64,000 nucleotides of DNA from Verrucomicrobiales bacterium (GTDB taxonomy: Bacteria > Verrucomicrobiota > Verrucomicrobiia > Verrucomicrobiales > DEV007): NCBI GenBank assembly GCA_029213005.1, contig JARGPI010000026.1, forward strand, positions 1 to 64,000. Reading direction: 5' to 3'. This document shows, in pieces, positions 52,231 through 62,198 of the stretch. The translations under genes were made by a program, and so were the position numbers. Below the pieces are notes generated by a model, which saw nothing but the letters and a program-made list of their open reading frames with translations, did no database searches and was not told where the DNA came from. Position 1 is the stretch's first letter. Each line of letters starts with the position of its first letter.

Positions 52231-55200
52231 ATGAAACACAACCAACTCAAGGCCCTCTACCTCAATCTTTTCGCGACCATTCTATGCGCAATTTTTACGT
52301 TTCAGGCGGCCTTTACATCAGCTGCCGACTGGATTGACCTACCTGCCAAACCGGGAACGGAGAAAGGAAAGAAAATCGTCTTTGTCACCGGAGACGACGA
52401 ATACAAGTCCGAAACTTCGATACCGATGATGGCCCACATCCTCGCTGAGCACCACGGTTTCGATTGCACGGTACTGTTTGCGATCAATCGCAAAACCGGC
52501 GTGATCGACACCAATCAGCGCGATCACATTCCGGGACTGGAGGCCCTCGCCGATGCGGACCTGATGGTGATTTTCACTCGCTTTCGATCCCTCGTCGATG
52601 ATCAGATGCAAATGATCGAAAACTACCTCAAGACCGGAAAACCGGTAATAGGGATTCGCACCTCAACTCACGCCTTCGATTTCAGCAAACACCCCGAAAG
52701 CCCCTTCGCTCACTATAGTTATTCCAACAAGGGCGAAACCTATACCGGAGGATTCGGCGAGCAGATCCTCGGTCAAAACTGGATCCGACATTGGGGCGCT
52801 CACGGCAAACAAAGCACTCGGGGCCGCTTCGCGCCCGGTCAGACCGACCACCCCATCCTCCGGGGCATAACCGATGGAGAAATCTGGGGGCCAACCGACG
52901 TCTACGAAGCCTCACTCCCGCAGCCGGATGGATGCGAGGCCATTCTCCTCGGGGAAGTCTGTGAAAGTATGGCCCCGGACTCCGGTCCGGCGGCATCGAA
53001 AAAGAACAACCCAATGATGCCTGTAGCCTGGACTTACCGAAGGGACGTCGGCGCGAAAGGTAGAGTTTTCACCAGCACCATCGGTGGAGCGATGGCCGGT
53101 AAAGACGACTGGGCGAACGAAGGCATGCGCCGGATGTTTGTGAATGCCTGCTATTGGACTCTCGGGCTGGAAGAACAAATCCCTGCAAAGTCCGATGTCA
53201 CTCCCATACTGCAACCCAACCCATTCAAGCGCGGAGTAAAGCCGGAGGAAGCACTACAGACGGGCCTCACTCAACTGGATAAGAAAAACTCAACGATCCT
53301 TTTCTACGGAAACTCCATGATCGAGCGAATTCTTGAGCAAGGCGAGATGGAAGCGCGACTCCAGATCGCTCTGCCCGATACTAAACTAAAGATCCGCAGC
53401 CTGGCCTGGACGGGCGACGAAGTCGGCAACCGGCTGCGCCTCGAAGGCTACGCCAAGCACATGAAAAACCTGCTCAACGAATGGCCCGCTAACACCATCG
53501 TACTCGGCTATGGAATGAACGAGGCTTTTGCAGGTGAAGCGGGGTTGGGAGCGTTTCGAGAACAGTATACGGCCCACCTGAAGCAACTTTCGAATATTCA
53601 CCCCGGCGCCAACTTTGTGCTTCTATCATCCATTTCATCCGAGAAGGTGAATACAGAAATCTATAGTAAGGCAATCTCCGATCTCGCAGCCGAAAACGGC
53701 GCGACATTTATTGATCTCCAAACCCTGACAAAACAGTCGGGACTCACGAGCAACGGCATCCATCTCAACGCCTATGGCACCAGCATCGTCGCGAAAAAAC
53801 TGGCAGAGGAACTCCTCGCTTTACGAGGCCACAGCCCCGCCAAACTGGCAGAAGCCAATCCCGATCATCTCCGCGAAGTGAGCCTCGCAGCGTCGGCCCG
53901 ACACCGTCGCGTTGCCGAAGTGGTTCGCCCAAAGAACGCCGTTGTCTACTTCGGGGTGCGGGCCCGACCCGATGAATACAACGCTGAAATGCCCCGCTAC
54001 CACGAAATGATCAGGCTGACGGAGGAAGTCGTTCACCGGATTGCCGCGGATCCGAAATTAGCTTTCAAAGAAATACCTGAACCCTCGCTTCCACCGATGG
54101 GCCCGGGCAAAGGTCGAGATGATGGAGATCGAACCGGCATCATCAAAACCGTAGCAGAAAATCAGGCGGAATTTAACGTCGCTGAAGGCTATGCCGTTAA
54201 CCTATTCGCATCCGAGGAACAATTCCCCGAACTACGCAATCCGGTGCAAATTGCTTTCGATGCCCGCGGTCGACTCTGGGTCGTGACCATGCCCTCCTTC
54301 CCCCACACCGTTCCCGGCCTCACTCCGCCGGATAAAATCATCATTCTCGAGGATACCGATCGCGATGGCAAAGCCGACAAACTAACTACCTTTGCGGAGG
54401 GCCTCGATGCCCTCGACGGGGTCGCCTTTCACCGCGACGGGGTAATCATTTCTGAGCAACCCCGCCTCTGGATGATGCAGGACACCGATGGTGATGATAT
54501 AGCAGACACCAAACGCGAACTGCTCCGTGGTATCGATGTCACCGATTCCCACCACGGCGGTATGATCGCGACCGATCCATATGGAGATATCATTTTCAGT
54601 GACGGTGTTTTCCACCGCTCCCAACTCGAAACTCCATACGGAGTGATTCGCGGTATCGATGCCACGACCTATCGACTCGATCCGATCACTGGACGAATCA
54701 ATACCGAATGGCAACACACGACCCCGAATCCCTGGAACGTTACCTTCGATCGCTGGGGCAACACCTTCCAGATCTATGGCGATGGTCAGGTCTACGATGG
54801 CACTTCGCTAATCTGGACACCGCTCGGGGCCTACCATCCATTCCGGTACGCCCATGTCTGCAGTTACGGTAAAGGCTCGGGAGTGGCGTCAGTTTCCAGC
54901 CTGAATTTCCCGGATCGCTTTGCGGAGGGACTCGGCTCAGCTTCGCTACTGGGGCGCTACGCCGTCAACCTCACTGCAATCAGCTACGACGAAGGCATGG
55001 TCAAAGAAGTTGACCACGAAGCGATCTTAAGCTCGCCAAATGCCGCATTTCGTCCGGCCGATGTCGAGTTCGGAATGGATGGCGCGCTCTATGTCTCGGA
55101 TTTCTGTAGCCCCATCATTGGCCATGCTCAGCACCCGATGCGCGATCCGCACTGGGATCATGATTTTGGCCGCATCTGGCGAATCGTTCATACCGAAAAA

Positions 55201-57138
55201 CCCATCGTAGAAAACTGGCCAAAGATAGAAGGCGCATCTCTCAATGAGCTCTGTGCACTCTTAACGCATCCCCAGGATTTGGTTCGCCACCATGCCCGGA
55301 TTGAACTACGCAAAAACGGAGACTCCGGCCTCGAAGCGGTAGATAAATGGATCGCGGCGATGGACCCGACCGATCCGAACTTCGAACAGGCAGCTCTCGA
55401 AACCATTTTCGTGTGCGAAGGACTGGGCCAAACTCGTCCGGCCCTGCTCGATCAACTACTCCAGTCGCAATCCGAAAGGTATCGAGCCGCGGCGGTTCAA
55501 GTCTTGCGTCAACAGGCAGACCGGCTCGACAAGGTAAAGGGGAAACTCTCGAAACTTGTCAACGATCCTCATCCCCGGGTCCAAATCGAAGTGATCGACG
55601 CGGTCTCCCACCTGAGACCTACCGTTCCCGATCTGGACACTGTGTTAGCAGAAATAACTCCGCTGAACAAACACGTCAGCGATTCACTCGCCTATCTTGA
55701 CTATGGAATTGAGCCGGCAAAAGGGCGTAGCGTCCCCGTGCTGAATGTCGCTCCCGAATCGCAACTCACCCACTGGCATTACCTGGGCAAAGACGGTGAA
55801 AATGCTCCGGTGGAGCTGCAGATTGGTCGCTCAAAATTCCCGGGTAACGGATTATTTCGCACCTTTGTTCATTCTGAAAAAGCGCAGCCAGCCATTGTCG
55901 CGATCAATCACAAAAATCTCGAGATCCGGGTTAATGATGTATTGAAATTCAGTCAAAACTCGCTTTGGAGCGGCGATCAACAAGTCAACATCGAGCTCGC
56001 TCCGGGACTGAACGTGATCGAGGTCAAACTGGGCACCGGCAGACGGGCCAGCAAAACGATGCCACCGGTTTATCTGTACGATCCCGTCGGTGAAGCACTG
56101 GCGGGAGCCAGGTATCCGGCAAGCCTCGAGACCCTTCAAGCCTCTGCTTCGGAATATGATAAAATGATCGAGGAGCGGGGCAATCTACTCTTTATTCAGG
56201 CGGCAGCAGGACTTCAGTTTTCCCCCACTCAACTGCGGGTCACCCCCGGTAGCAAAGTTCGACTCCTTTTCGAAAATCCCGATATCATGATCCACAACTG
56301 GGTGCTGCTCACACCCGGAAGTACCGATGAAGTCGGCGCCCTCGCAGACAAACTGGCGGCCCAGCCCGACGGGGTCGAGAAACAATACCTACCCGACACC
56401 GATAAAATACTGGTCGCTTCCAATTTGCTGGGACCGAAAGCCAGGGAGGAACTTGTTTTCACCGCGCCAACCAAACCGGGTAACTATCCCTATGTCTGTA
56501 CTTTCCCCGGTCATTGGCGAATCATGAAAGGCGTACTAATCGTCGCTGAGCGCACTCCGGCGAAATCCGTTACAGAAACGCCACCAGCCGGTAAAACGGT
56601 TACCAAATCCATAGGCGACGACGTTCTCCTTGAGACAAGCTCTGATCCCAACGGATTCAAAACACTGATCCCGCCGCGAAAGCCAGCCGGAAAAATCGTC
56701 GCCAACCAGAAGACCAATAACGATCCCATTTCTATACTGACCGACGGCAAACTAAGCAGAGGATTCGGCCCCATATTTGCCAATGGAATCAGAGATGGTG
56801 CCTACCGGATGGATCTCGGCAAAGCGCAGCCGGTTTCCGCAGTAAACAGTTGGTCGTATAAACAATCCAGCAGTCGCGGCACCCAACTCGTCACCGTCTA
56901 TGGAAGCGCTCTGCAATCCGATCCGGGCTGGGACTTTTCTGACAAATCGAAATACACCAATCTGGGAACCATCAGCACCAAAGGCCAGAAGATTGATCAA
57001 TACACCGCGCTATCACTCCGCCCCAAATCGGGAGGAAAACTGGGTGATTTCCGCTGGATCGCCTGGCAGGTCGCGCCTGTTACCGAGCGGGATGAAAATA
57101 CCGCGTTCCAGGAGTTGGGCGTAGAGATAAGCGAGTAA
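52231..57138 (+). CDS. ThuA-SGNH-PVC dehydrogenase-cupredoxin fusion
   Basis: 1635 residues. Signal peptide about 1-31. ThuA-like domain 45-310 (FVTGDDEYKSETSIPMM; AYHP-type core). SGNH/GDSL-like hydrolase 345-530: the nucleophile block is GNS at 360-362, GMNE at 428-431, and NGIH at 508-511 where Asp is expected (Asn508). The dehydrogenase-like propeller covers about 650-985 (IIILEDTDRDGKADK, MQDTDGDDIAD). HEAT-like helices lie at 1005-1130 and a beta-sandwich at about 1165-1285. The azurin-like copper site is His1355, Cys1423, His1428, Met1432. The tail resembles discoidin. It probably oxidises a sugar in the periplasm and passes electrons to copper. Confidence 0.85.
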   Translation: MKHNQLKALYLNLFATILCAIFTFQAAFTSAADWIDLPAKPGTEKGKKIVFVTGDDEYKSETSIPMMAHILAEHHGFDCTVLFAINRKTGVIDTNQRDHIPGLEALADADLMVIFTRFRSLVDDQMQMIENYLKTGKPVIGIRTSTHAFDFSKHPESPFAHYSYSNKGETYTGGFGEQILGQNWIRHWGAHGKQSTRGRFAPGQTDHPILRGITDGEIWGPTDVYEASLPQPDGCEAILLGEVCESMAPDSGPAASKKNNPMMPVAWTYRRDVGAKGRVFTSTIGGAMAGKDDWANEGMRRMFVNACYWTLGLEEQIPAKSDVTPILQPNPFKRGVKPEEALQTGLTQLDKKNSTILFYGNSMIERILEQGEMEARLQIALPDTKLKIRSLAWTGDEVGNRLRLEGYAKHMKNLLNEWPANTIVLGYGMNEAFAGEAGLGAFREQYTAHLKQLSNIHPGANFVLLSSISSEKVNTEIYSKAISDLAAENGATFIDLQTLTKQSGLTSNGIHLNAYGTSIVAKKLAEELLALRGHSPAKLAEANPDHLREVSLAASARHRRVAEVVRPKNAVVYFGVRARPDEYNAEMPRYHEMIRLTEEVVHRIAADPKLAFKEIPEPSLPPMGPGKGRDDGDRTGIIKTVAENQAEFNVAEGYAVNLFASEEQFPELRNPVQIAFDARGRLWVVTMPSFPHTVPGLTPPDKIIILEDTDRDGKADKLTTFAEGLDALDGVAFHRDGVIISEQPRLWMMQDTDGDDIADTKRELLRGIDVTDSHHGGMIATDPYGDIIFSDGVFHRSQLETPYGVIRGIDATTYRLDPITGRINTEWQHTTPNPWNVTFDRWGNTFQIYGDGQVYDGTSLIWTPLGAYHPFRYAHVCSYGKGSGVASVSSLNFPDRFAEGLGSASLLGRYAVNLTAISYDEGMVKEVDHEAILSSPNAAFRPADVEFGMDGALYVSDFCSPIIGHAQHPMRDPHWDHDFGRIWRIVHTEKPIVENWPKIEGASLNELCALLTHPQDLVRHHARIELRKNGDSGLEAVDKWIAAMDPTDPNFEQAALETIFVCEGLGQTRPALLDQLLQSQSERYRAAAVQVLRQQADRLDKVKGKLSKLVNDPHPRVQIEVIDAVSHLRPTVPDLDTVLAEITPLNKHVSDSLAYLDYGIEPAKGRSVPVLNVAPESQLTHWHYLGKDGENAPVELQIGRSKFPGNGLFRTFVHSEKAQPAIVAINHKNLEIRVNDVLKFSQNSLWSGDQQVNIELAPGLNVIEVKLGTGRRASKTMPPVYLYDPVGEALAGARYPASLETLQASASEYDKMIEERGNLLFIQAAAGLQFSPTQLRVTPGSKVRLLFENPDIMIHNWVLLTPGSTDEVGALADKLAAQPDGVEKQYLPDTDKILVASNLLGPKAREELVFTAPTKPGNYPYVCTFPGHWRIMKGVLIVAERTPAKSVTETPPAGKTVTKSIGDDVLLETSSDPNGFKTLIPPRKPAGKIVANQKTNNDPISILTDGKLSRGFGPIFANGIRDGAYRMDLGKAQPVSAVNSWSYKQSSSRGTQLVTVYGSALQSDPGWDFSDKSKYTNLGTISTKGQKIDQYTALSLRPKSGGKLGDFRWIAWQVAPVTERDENTAFQELGVEISE

Positions 57139-57341
57139 AAAACGACCGAAACAAAAGCTTCAGCCATCCCGCAGTCCAACAGTGCTACGGGGAGAAAACA
57201 AATTTCCAGCCCTATCGAAATCTCATTGAGTTACCTTCAATGATAAACCAGACCCAACAACTTACCGTTAGATAGTTACAGCTATAAACTTGAATTTTCG
57301 TTTTGCATTCCTGCCGAAATGACGGTTTTTTGAATCGTTGC

Positions 57342-58130
57342 ATGAGTGAGTCACCTTATCTGTCGGAGGAGGATATCAGAGCAATCGTCAGGCTACTGGG
57401 CGAGGCGATGGCTGGTGAAGGCGATATATCAATCAAGCGTCGACGAGTGATGGACGGAGTCAGGAGGCTAATTGGAGCTAACTCATGGATTTGGACGATG
57501 GTTGGCCGGTTTGGTCCCGATGAGCAACCGGCTCACACCGTTCTGGTTCGTGACGGTTTTACTGAGGAGCAATTCGCCGCCTATATCCGATCTCAGGAGC
57601 ATCCTGACATGCGCTGGCTGGTCGGGCCGTTCATCGCCGAAGTGGAAGAGACCGGTGACCACCTGACACGTCTCCGGCAGCAAATGACAAGCAATGAGGA
57701 GTTTGATGCCGCTGATATCAAACCGCTGTTCGAGAAAGCGGGATTCGGCCCTTTGATTCTCTCAGCCAGAAAGACACTTTCCGGTCAGCTCAGTGCCGTT
57801 GTTATATTTCGCCATTTTGATGCCCCGCTATTTACGGAGCGCGAATCCAGAATGGCTCACATTATTCTCAGCGAGCTGGCCTGGTTGCACGAGATCTCGT
57901 GGCCGAATTACCCGCGACACGAAGTATCAACACTCAGTCCGAGGGAGCGCAGTGTTTTGACATCATTACTTCAAGGAAGGTCCAGAAAAGATATCGCTGA
58001 CGATTTTGGAATCTCGATCCACACCGTGTCCGGCTATGTGAAAGAAGTATATCGCCACTTCAATGTGAACTCCCATGCCGAACTGTTCCACCGGTTCGTG
58101 AATGGCGATGGCGGCGATCTACCAAGATGA
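57342..58130 (+). CDS. LuxR-type helix-turn-helix regulator
   Basis: 262 residues from ATG 57342 (the frame opens at 57303). The C-terminal HTH is LSPRERSVLTSLLQGRSRKDIADDFGISIHTVSGYVKEVYRHFNVNSHAELFHRF, about residues 196-250. The N-terminal part (RRLIGANSWIWTMVGRFGPDEQPAHTVLVRDGFTEEQFAAYIRSQEHPDMRWLVGPFIAE) resembles a GAF/PAS-like sensor of LuxR orphans, with no receiver domain. Target not known. It is convergent with the ankyrin-type gene at 58181, 50 bp away. Confidence 0.8.
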   Translation: MSESPYLSEEDIRAIVRLLGEAMAGEGDISIKRRRVMDGVRRLIGANSWIWTMVGRFGPDEQPAHTVLVRDGFTEEQFAAYIRSQEHPDMRWLVGPFIAEVEETGDHLTRLRQQMTSNEEFDAADIKPLFEKAGFGPLILSARKTLSGQLSAVVIFRHFDAPLFTERESRMAHIILSELAWLHEISWPNYPRHEVSTLSPRERSVLTSLLQGRSRKDIADDFGISIHTVSGYVKEVYRHFNVNSHAELFHRFVNGDGGDLPR

Positions 58131-58180
58131 TCGCCTGCCACGGGGCCCGGCACCTATTTCCAAACCACGGCTAAAAACGT

Positions 58181-59338
58181 TTACAGCCGGGCCGAATCAC
58201 TTTTCGCAGAAAGTTCCGGGCGCGTCGACGACTGTTCCGCCAGCCACCGGGCCACTTCTTTCCTGTCTTCAATCAGTTTTTCCAGCGCCGGATCGATATT
58301 AACTCCACCATAAGGTCTACCCGACAGGCCGCCCTGCTTAGGGGAGATTTTTGCTGTGGCGTAGTAGATGGCACCCTCACTGTCGATTCCTCCGCTCAAA
58401 TCCTTTAGGACACCGATTATCGCTTCTCCGCGAATTGAGGAAAGCGCCCGCCCGGTCATCCGGCGGTGATAGTATTCGTGATAGGTCGTTGGTGCATTCC
58501 ACGAAATTGTGCAGGTTTTTACCCGGCCCATTCCTTCCCGCGTTTCCAGCGTAATTTTCTCAGCCTCGCGCTTCGAAACGGCATCGAGATCAGCTCCTCT
58601 CGCTACCAACCATTTCATGAGTTCCAGATCCCCGGCAGCTGCCGCGAAGTGTATCAGAGTTTTTCCACCACAGCGCGATGAGATCAGAGAATTATCGGCA
58701 AGAACGGCTGCTTTTACGGTAGACGAATCCCCCAGTAACAAATCCTCGATCTCTTTTGGGTAGGTAATTTGGGTTCGGTTTCTAAATTCGTAGCTGGGTT
58801 GAATCAATTCGAGTTCAGCGAAAGATAATCCGGATAATTTCTGCCATTCATCCAGCCCCAGCGTCGCAATGTCCCGCAAGTAGTCGAGTTGATGATCCCG
58901 ATTGATCACCTCAGCCAAATCCGACCGTCCGGAAGTATGGATCAAATAGCCGACAGCACAGTGAATTCCCCATGGGTCGATAAAGACAGGGCGTCTTCCC
59001 TCAACATAAATGTTTTTCGGAAAACGACCTGTATTAGTATACTGCCGGAGGGTATCGATATGCGCATTTCGCTGGATGCGTTGAGCTTCACTGAGATGGG
59101 AAATATCTACCGCTTCCAATTGTGCAATCACCAGCTTAAGGTGAGTTCTGATCAGGCCAATCTCGTCGTCGGCTGTTGAAACCAGGCTTTCGGCAATACC
59201 TGGATCCGGAATCCGGTCAGCCCAGCCGCTGTTCAATATGATGAGCTTTTGATGTAAATAATCGACACTGACAGAGGCACTTGCAACGAGTGAGGAAAAT
59301 AGCGAGATCGCTGTAAGGATAAGGATGTTTTTAGTCAT
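58181..59338 (-). CDS. Ankyrin-repeat secreted protein
   Basis: 385 residues with a signal peptide (about 1-21, ending ASA). The N-terminal half has a conserved block RRPVFIDPWGIHCAVGYLIHTSGRSDLAEVINRDHQLDYLRDIATLGLDEWQKLSGLSFAELELIQPSY that I cannot name. An ankyrin-like unit follows (GKTLIHFAAAAGDLELMKWLVARGADLDAVSKRE, about 225-258). The tail (ILKDLSGGIDSEGAIYYATAKISPKQGG..) is unassigned. It probably mediates protein binding in the periplasm. A 33-codon ORF ends 24 bp before its start. Confidence 0.65.
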   Translation of the reverse strand: MTKNILILTAISLFSSLVASASVSVDYLHQKLIILNSGWADRIPDPGIAESLVSTADDEIGLIRTHLKLVIAQLEAVDISHLSEAQRIQRNAHIDTLRQYTNTGRFPKNIYVEGRRPVFIDPWGIHCAVGYLIHTSGRSDLAEVINRDHQLDYLRDIATLGLDEWQKLSGLSFAELELIQPSYEFRNRTQITYPKEIEDLLLGDSSTVKAAVLADNSLISSRCGGKTLIHFAAAAGDLELMKWLVARGADLDAVSKREAEKITLETREGMGRVKTCTISWNAPTTYHEYYHRRMTGRALSSIRGEAIIGVLKDLSGGIDSEGAIYYATAKISPKQGGLSGRPYGGVNIDPALEKLIEDRKEVARWLAEQSSTRPELSAKSDSARL

Positions 59339-59362
59339 AGCAGTTCGTGATAGGTTTTCGAT

Positions 59363-59464
59363 TTAGCCGCAAACCCCTTTCAGATAATCTGAGACGTCTT
59401 TGGGAGCCATCTCAGCGAAAAGACAGATTGAAAGAGCAATTACAAAGACAGAAGATTTTTTCAT
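59363..59464 (-). CDS. Candidate small secreted peptide
   Basis: A 33-codon open frame beginning ATGAAAAAATC: MKKSSVFVIALSICLFAEMA, then PKDVSDYLKGVCG and a stop. It looks like a complete signal peptide plus a 13-residue mature peptide with one Cys. It lies immediately upstream of the ankyrin-type gene on the same strand, with a 24-bp gap. No clear ribosome-binding site. It may be a peptide, a leader, or a remnant N-terminus. Confidence 0.4.
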   Translation of the reverse strand: MKKSSVFVIALSICLFAEMAPKDVSDYLKGVCG

Positions 59465-59704
59465 GAATGGGTTGCGGTATCCATGAGTGACGACGCAAAC
59501 TTCCGTCTATTCGATTTTTCTAATCATAACTGTCTGAATATTAGATAAATTTTTCCGGGCCCGGCTAAAAACCTTCTTCGCCCCGCTAAAGCCCGCGCCA
59601 AATGCCACCTGAAACAGATTGGAAACCGGATTTACCTGCCAGCCACAGATTCACTTTTGGAGCGTCAGACGGCCCCTTCGTAGCTCCCACAACCCTCACA
59701 TAAC

Positions 59705-60016
59705 TCAATCCAGCCTTTTGCGAGCTTCCTTTACCATATCAACCAGTAGTTTCCTGGCTCCGGAGGCGGATTCGAGGGACTCTCCTACGCCGGTATCACT
59801 ATACTTGATGCGCACCGGGATTTCGCCTGTCGGAGTGGTGCATGAAAGGTCAATACCTTTGTCATCAATTCCCGTCATCAACGCGGAACTGATCTTTTCG
59901 GGGGCGGGAAGTTTGGCTTTTTCAAAATCAGCGAACGCCAATACGTAAGCCATTATGGCATCGGTATGGTCGTCATTCATGTGAGAAATAATCGGCGCGG
60001 TTTCCTCTTCTGTCAT
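59705..60016 (-). CDS. DUF2470-like protein
   Basis: 103 residues from ATG 60016; the longer frame from 60094 lacks family similarity. PIISHMNDDHTDAIMAYVLAFADFEKAKLPAPEKISSALMTGIDDKGIDLSCTTPTGEIPVRIKYSDTGVG matches the DUF2470 module, which forms the C-terminus of HugZ-type heme-utilisation proteins; here it stands alone, without the pyridoxamine-oxidase-like part. Cytosolic. It is divergent from the acetyltransferase at 60153. Confidence 0.7.
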   Translation of the reverse strand: MTEEETAPIISHMNDDHTDAIMAYVLAFADFEKAKLPAPEKISSALMTGIDDKGIDLSCTTPTGEIPVRIKYSDTGVGESLESASGARKLLVDMVKEARKRLD

Positions 60017-60152
60017 GCTTAACCGTATCGGCAATTTGACCGCTGGCCAGCGGTCAGTGAAACTTTGTGGGTCCGTGCCCACAGGAAGCGCCACAGGAAT
60101 TGGTGAACCAAAAATTTCCGTGACAGAGAATGGAAGTCACTGAAGATAAACG

Positions 60153-60680
60153 ATGACGTTACAGACAGAGCGGCTCCTGCTTCGTGAGATAACGAAGGCT
60201 GATTTTGATGCAATGCGCGAAATTCACGGCGACAACGAAACGATGCGTTTCTACGGAGGTGCGTTCCCGCCGGAAACAACTTCGGATTGGATCGACTTCC
60301 TTTTGCAGAGCTACGCTAATCACGGCTTTGGACTTTGGGCAGTAGAGATTCCGGGACAAAACCGGATGATTGGCATGACGGGAATTACCTACCAACTTGT
60401 GGACGGGGAAGAGATTCCGGAGATCGGCTATTTGTATAATCGTGAGTTTTGGGGAAATGGATTCGCCACCGAAGCAGCTACAGCCTGCCGGGATTTTGGA
60501 TTTCGGGAAAAGGAATTCGATCGCCTGATTTCGTGGATGGTTCCGGACAATACCCCCTCCCGAAGAGTGGCTGAACGAATGGGAATGACAGTGTGGAAAG
60601 AAGCGCTCAGTGCGAAGTCGGGGTTGAATCACGTTGTCTACTCGATTGACCGTGATCAAGTGGAAGCGCCGGGGAAATAA
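60153..60680 (+). CDS. GNAT-family N-acetyltransferase (RimJ/RimL-like)
   Basis: 175 residues. TLQTERLLLREITKADFDAMREIHGDNETMRFYGG at the start, acetyl-CoA segment FGLWAVEIPGQNRMIGMTGITYQLV, EIGYLYNREFWGNGFATEAATACRDFGF with the W-G-x-G-x-A-T/A-type pyrophosphate loop, then LISWMVPDNTPSRRVAERMGMTV. Transfers acetyl from acetyl-CoA to an amine, often ribosomal protein or small molecule. It lies 12 bp from the convergent sulfatase stop. Confidence 0.85.
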   Translation: MTLQTERLLLREITKADFDAMREIHGDNETMRFYGGAFPPETTSDWIDFLLQSYANHGFGLWAVEIPGQNRMIGMTGITYQLVDGEEIPEIGYLYNREFWGNGFATEAATACRDFGFREKEFDRLISWMVPDNTPSRRVAERMGMTVWKEALSAKSGLNHVVYSIDRDQVEAPGK

Positions 60681-60691
60681 CCAGGCAGGCC

Positions 60692-62173
60692 TCACTCCAG
60701 ATCGTAACGGTGCATCCAGTACCGATACATGGATTCTCCGCTTATCTCCTGGATGCCGTAGCTCCGCTGAATTTTGCCGAGGTATTTGTCGAGCCAGCGA
60801 CTGTAGGCTTCGATGGCTTCCGGTTTTTCGATGATGACGCCATTGTCACGGGTTTCCTCCACCCAGCGGTCGAGATCTTTCCGGTAGTCGGTGATCGCCT
60901 TTGCGTAGTTGGGGTCTTTTGCGAGGTTGTTCATTTCGAAAGGGTCGGAGCGCAGATCGTAAAACTCTTCCGGCGGGCGGTGACCGACTGAAAGGTGAGT
61001 AAAAAAATCCTCCCCCCCACCGATTCGTTCGGGGTGGGTCAGGATCACGGATACGGTAGCCTCGGCGAGCAGGGTGTAGCGATTGACCGGGATATAGGGA
61101 ATCTCGTGAACAAAATTTCTGATATATTTAAAATCTCTACTTCGCACCGCGCGAATTCGATCGCGGATTTCCCCGGTACGATCTTTTGCCGCATAGATTC
61201 GCTCCCGGCCGGGGGCATCGTCGTCGAGGAATGACTGCCCGTGGATCTGTTCCGGTATTGCGATACCGGCGGCTTCCATGATGGTGGGACCGAGATCAAT
61301 CATGCTGACGAGGCGATCGTCGACTGTCGCGGCGTTCTTCCGATCGGGCCAGCGCACGATCAGAGGGACCCGCAGGCCGCCATCGTAAACGTAGCCTTTG
61401 TCCCGGGGAAAAGACCGGCCGTTGTCGCCAAACACCATGACGATAGTATCATCTGCGAGCCCTTCGCGGTCGAGCCGAGCGAGGATTGCGCCGACTTTGC
61501 GATCGAAGATTTGGACTTCTTCGAGGTAGCGGGACCAGTCGACCCGCACCAGAGGGTGATCGGGATAATAAGGTGGAATCGTTACTTTCGACGGATCGAC
61601 AGGACGCTTCATATCGCGCGTCCAGGGGCGATGCGCTTCGGTGATATTGATCTGAGCAAAAAAGGGCTGCCCCGCTTCCCGTTGAGTCCAGTCGGTTCCG
61701 TCGAAAGGCTCTCCCTCGATACTGAAATTCCAGTCAAGCTTTCCGGCGTGAGTCATCGGTTTTTCCGGTGTTTTCCCCGGCTGACCATTACTAACAAAAT
61801 ACCCGGCGGCGCGGAAATGTTCCGGGATCGTTTTGACACCATCCGGCAGAGGCCGCTTGTGCAGCGTGCGGTGATGGAGCGCTCCGATGCTGGTTTGATA
61901 CATCCCGGTATTAAAAGCAGACCGATTTGGCGAACACACGCTGGAGGTGCCGAAGACATGGGTGAACCGGACTCCCTCCTTAGCCAGAGCATCGAGATGA
62001 GGCGTTGCCACCACATCGGGATTGGCTCCATAACAACCCAGATCCGGCGACAGATCATCCGATATGATCCAAAGAACATTCGGCCGTTTCACCGGCTCCG
62101 CCAAAGCGCTCGCAACAAGCAGGACCGTGAAGCTGCTACAGATAACGAGACGGAAAAAACGGATAGTATTCAT
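60692..62173 (-). CDS. Secreted sulfatase
   Basis: 493 residues with a signal peptide (about 1-25). Metal-binding Asp pair SDD (38-40), formylglycine site CSPNR at residues 80-84 (Cys80; the fourth position is Asn instead of the usual Ser/Ala), TEAHRPW, and DNGRSFPRDKGYVYDGGLRVPLIVRWPD with the second metal-site Asp-Asn. The C-terminal part (EEFYDLRSDPFEMNNLAKDPNYAKAITDYRKDLDRWVEETRDNG) fits iduronate-2-sulfatase/heparan-sulfatase-like enzymes. Periplasmic desulfation of a polysaccharide is likely. The anti-sense frame over it is a shadow. It is divergent from the EF-hand esterase with palindrome copy D in between. Confidence 0.9.
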   Translation of the reverse strand: MNTIRFFRLVICSSFTVLLVASALAEPVKRPNVLWIISDDLSPDLGCYGANPDVVATPHLDALAKEGVRFTHVFGTSSVCSPNRSAFNTGMYQTSIGALHHRTLHKRPLPDGVKTIPEHFRAAGYFVSNGQPGKTPEKPMTHAGKLDWNFSIEGEPFDGTDWTQREAGQPFFAQINITEAHRPWTRDMKRPVDPSKVTIPPYYPDHPLVRVDWSRYLEEVQIFDRKVGAILARLDREGLADDTIVMVFGDNGRSFPRDKGYVYDGGLRVPLIVRWPDRKNAATVDDRLVSMIDLGPTIMEAAGIAIPEQIHGQSFLDDDAPGRERIYAAKDRTGEIRDRIRAVRSRDFKYIRNFVHEIPYIPVNRYTLLAEATVSVILTHPERIGGGEDFFTHLSVGHRPPEEFYDLRSDPFEMNNLAKDPNYAKAITDYRKDLDRWVEETRDNGVIIEKPEAIEAYSRWLDKYLGKIQRSYGIQEISGESMYRYWMHRYDLE

Positions 62174-62198
62174 AGAAATTCCCCTGACGGAGCAAAAG

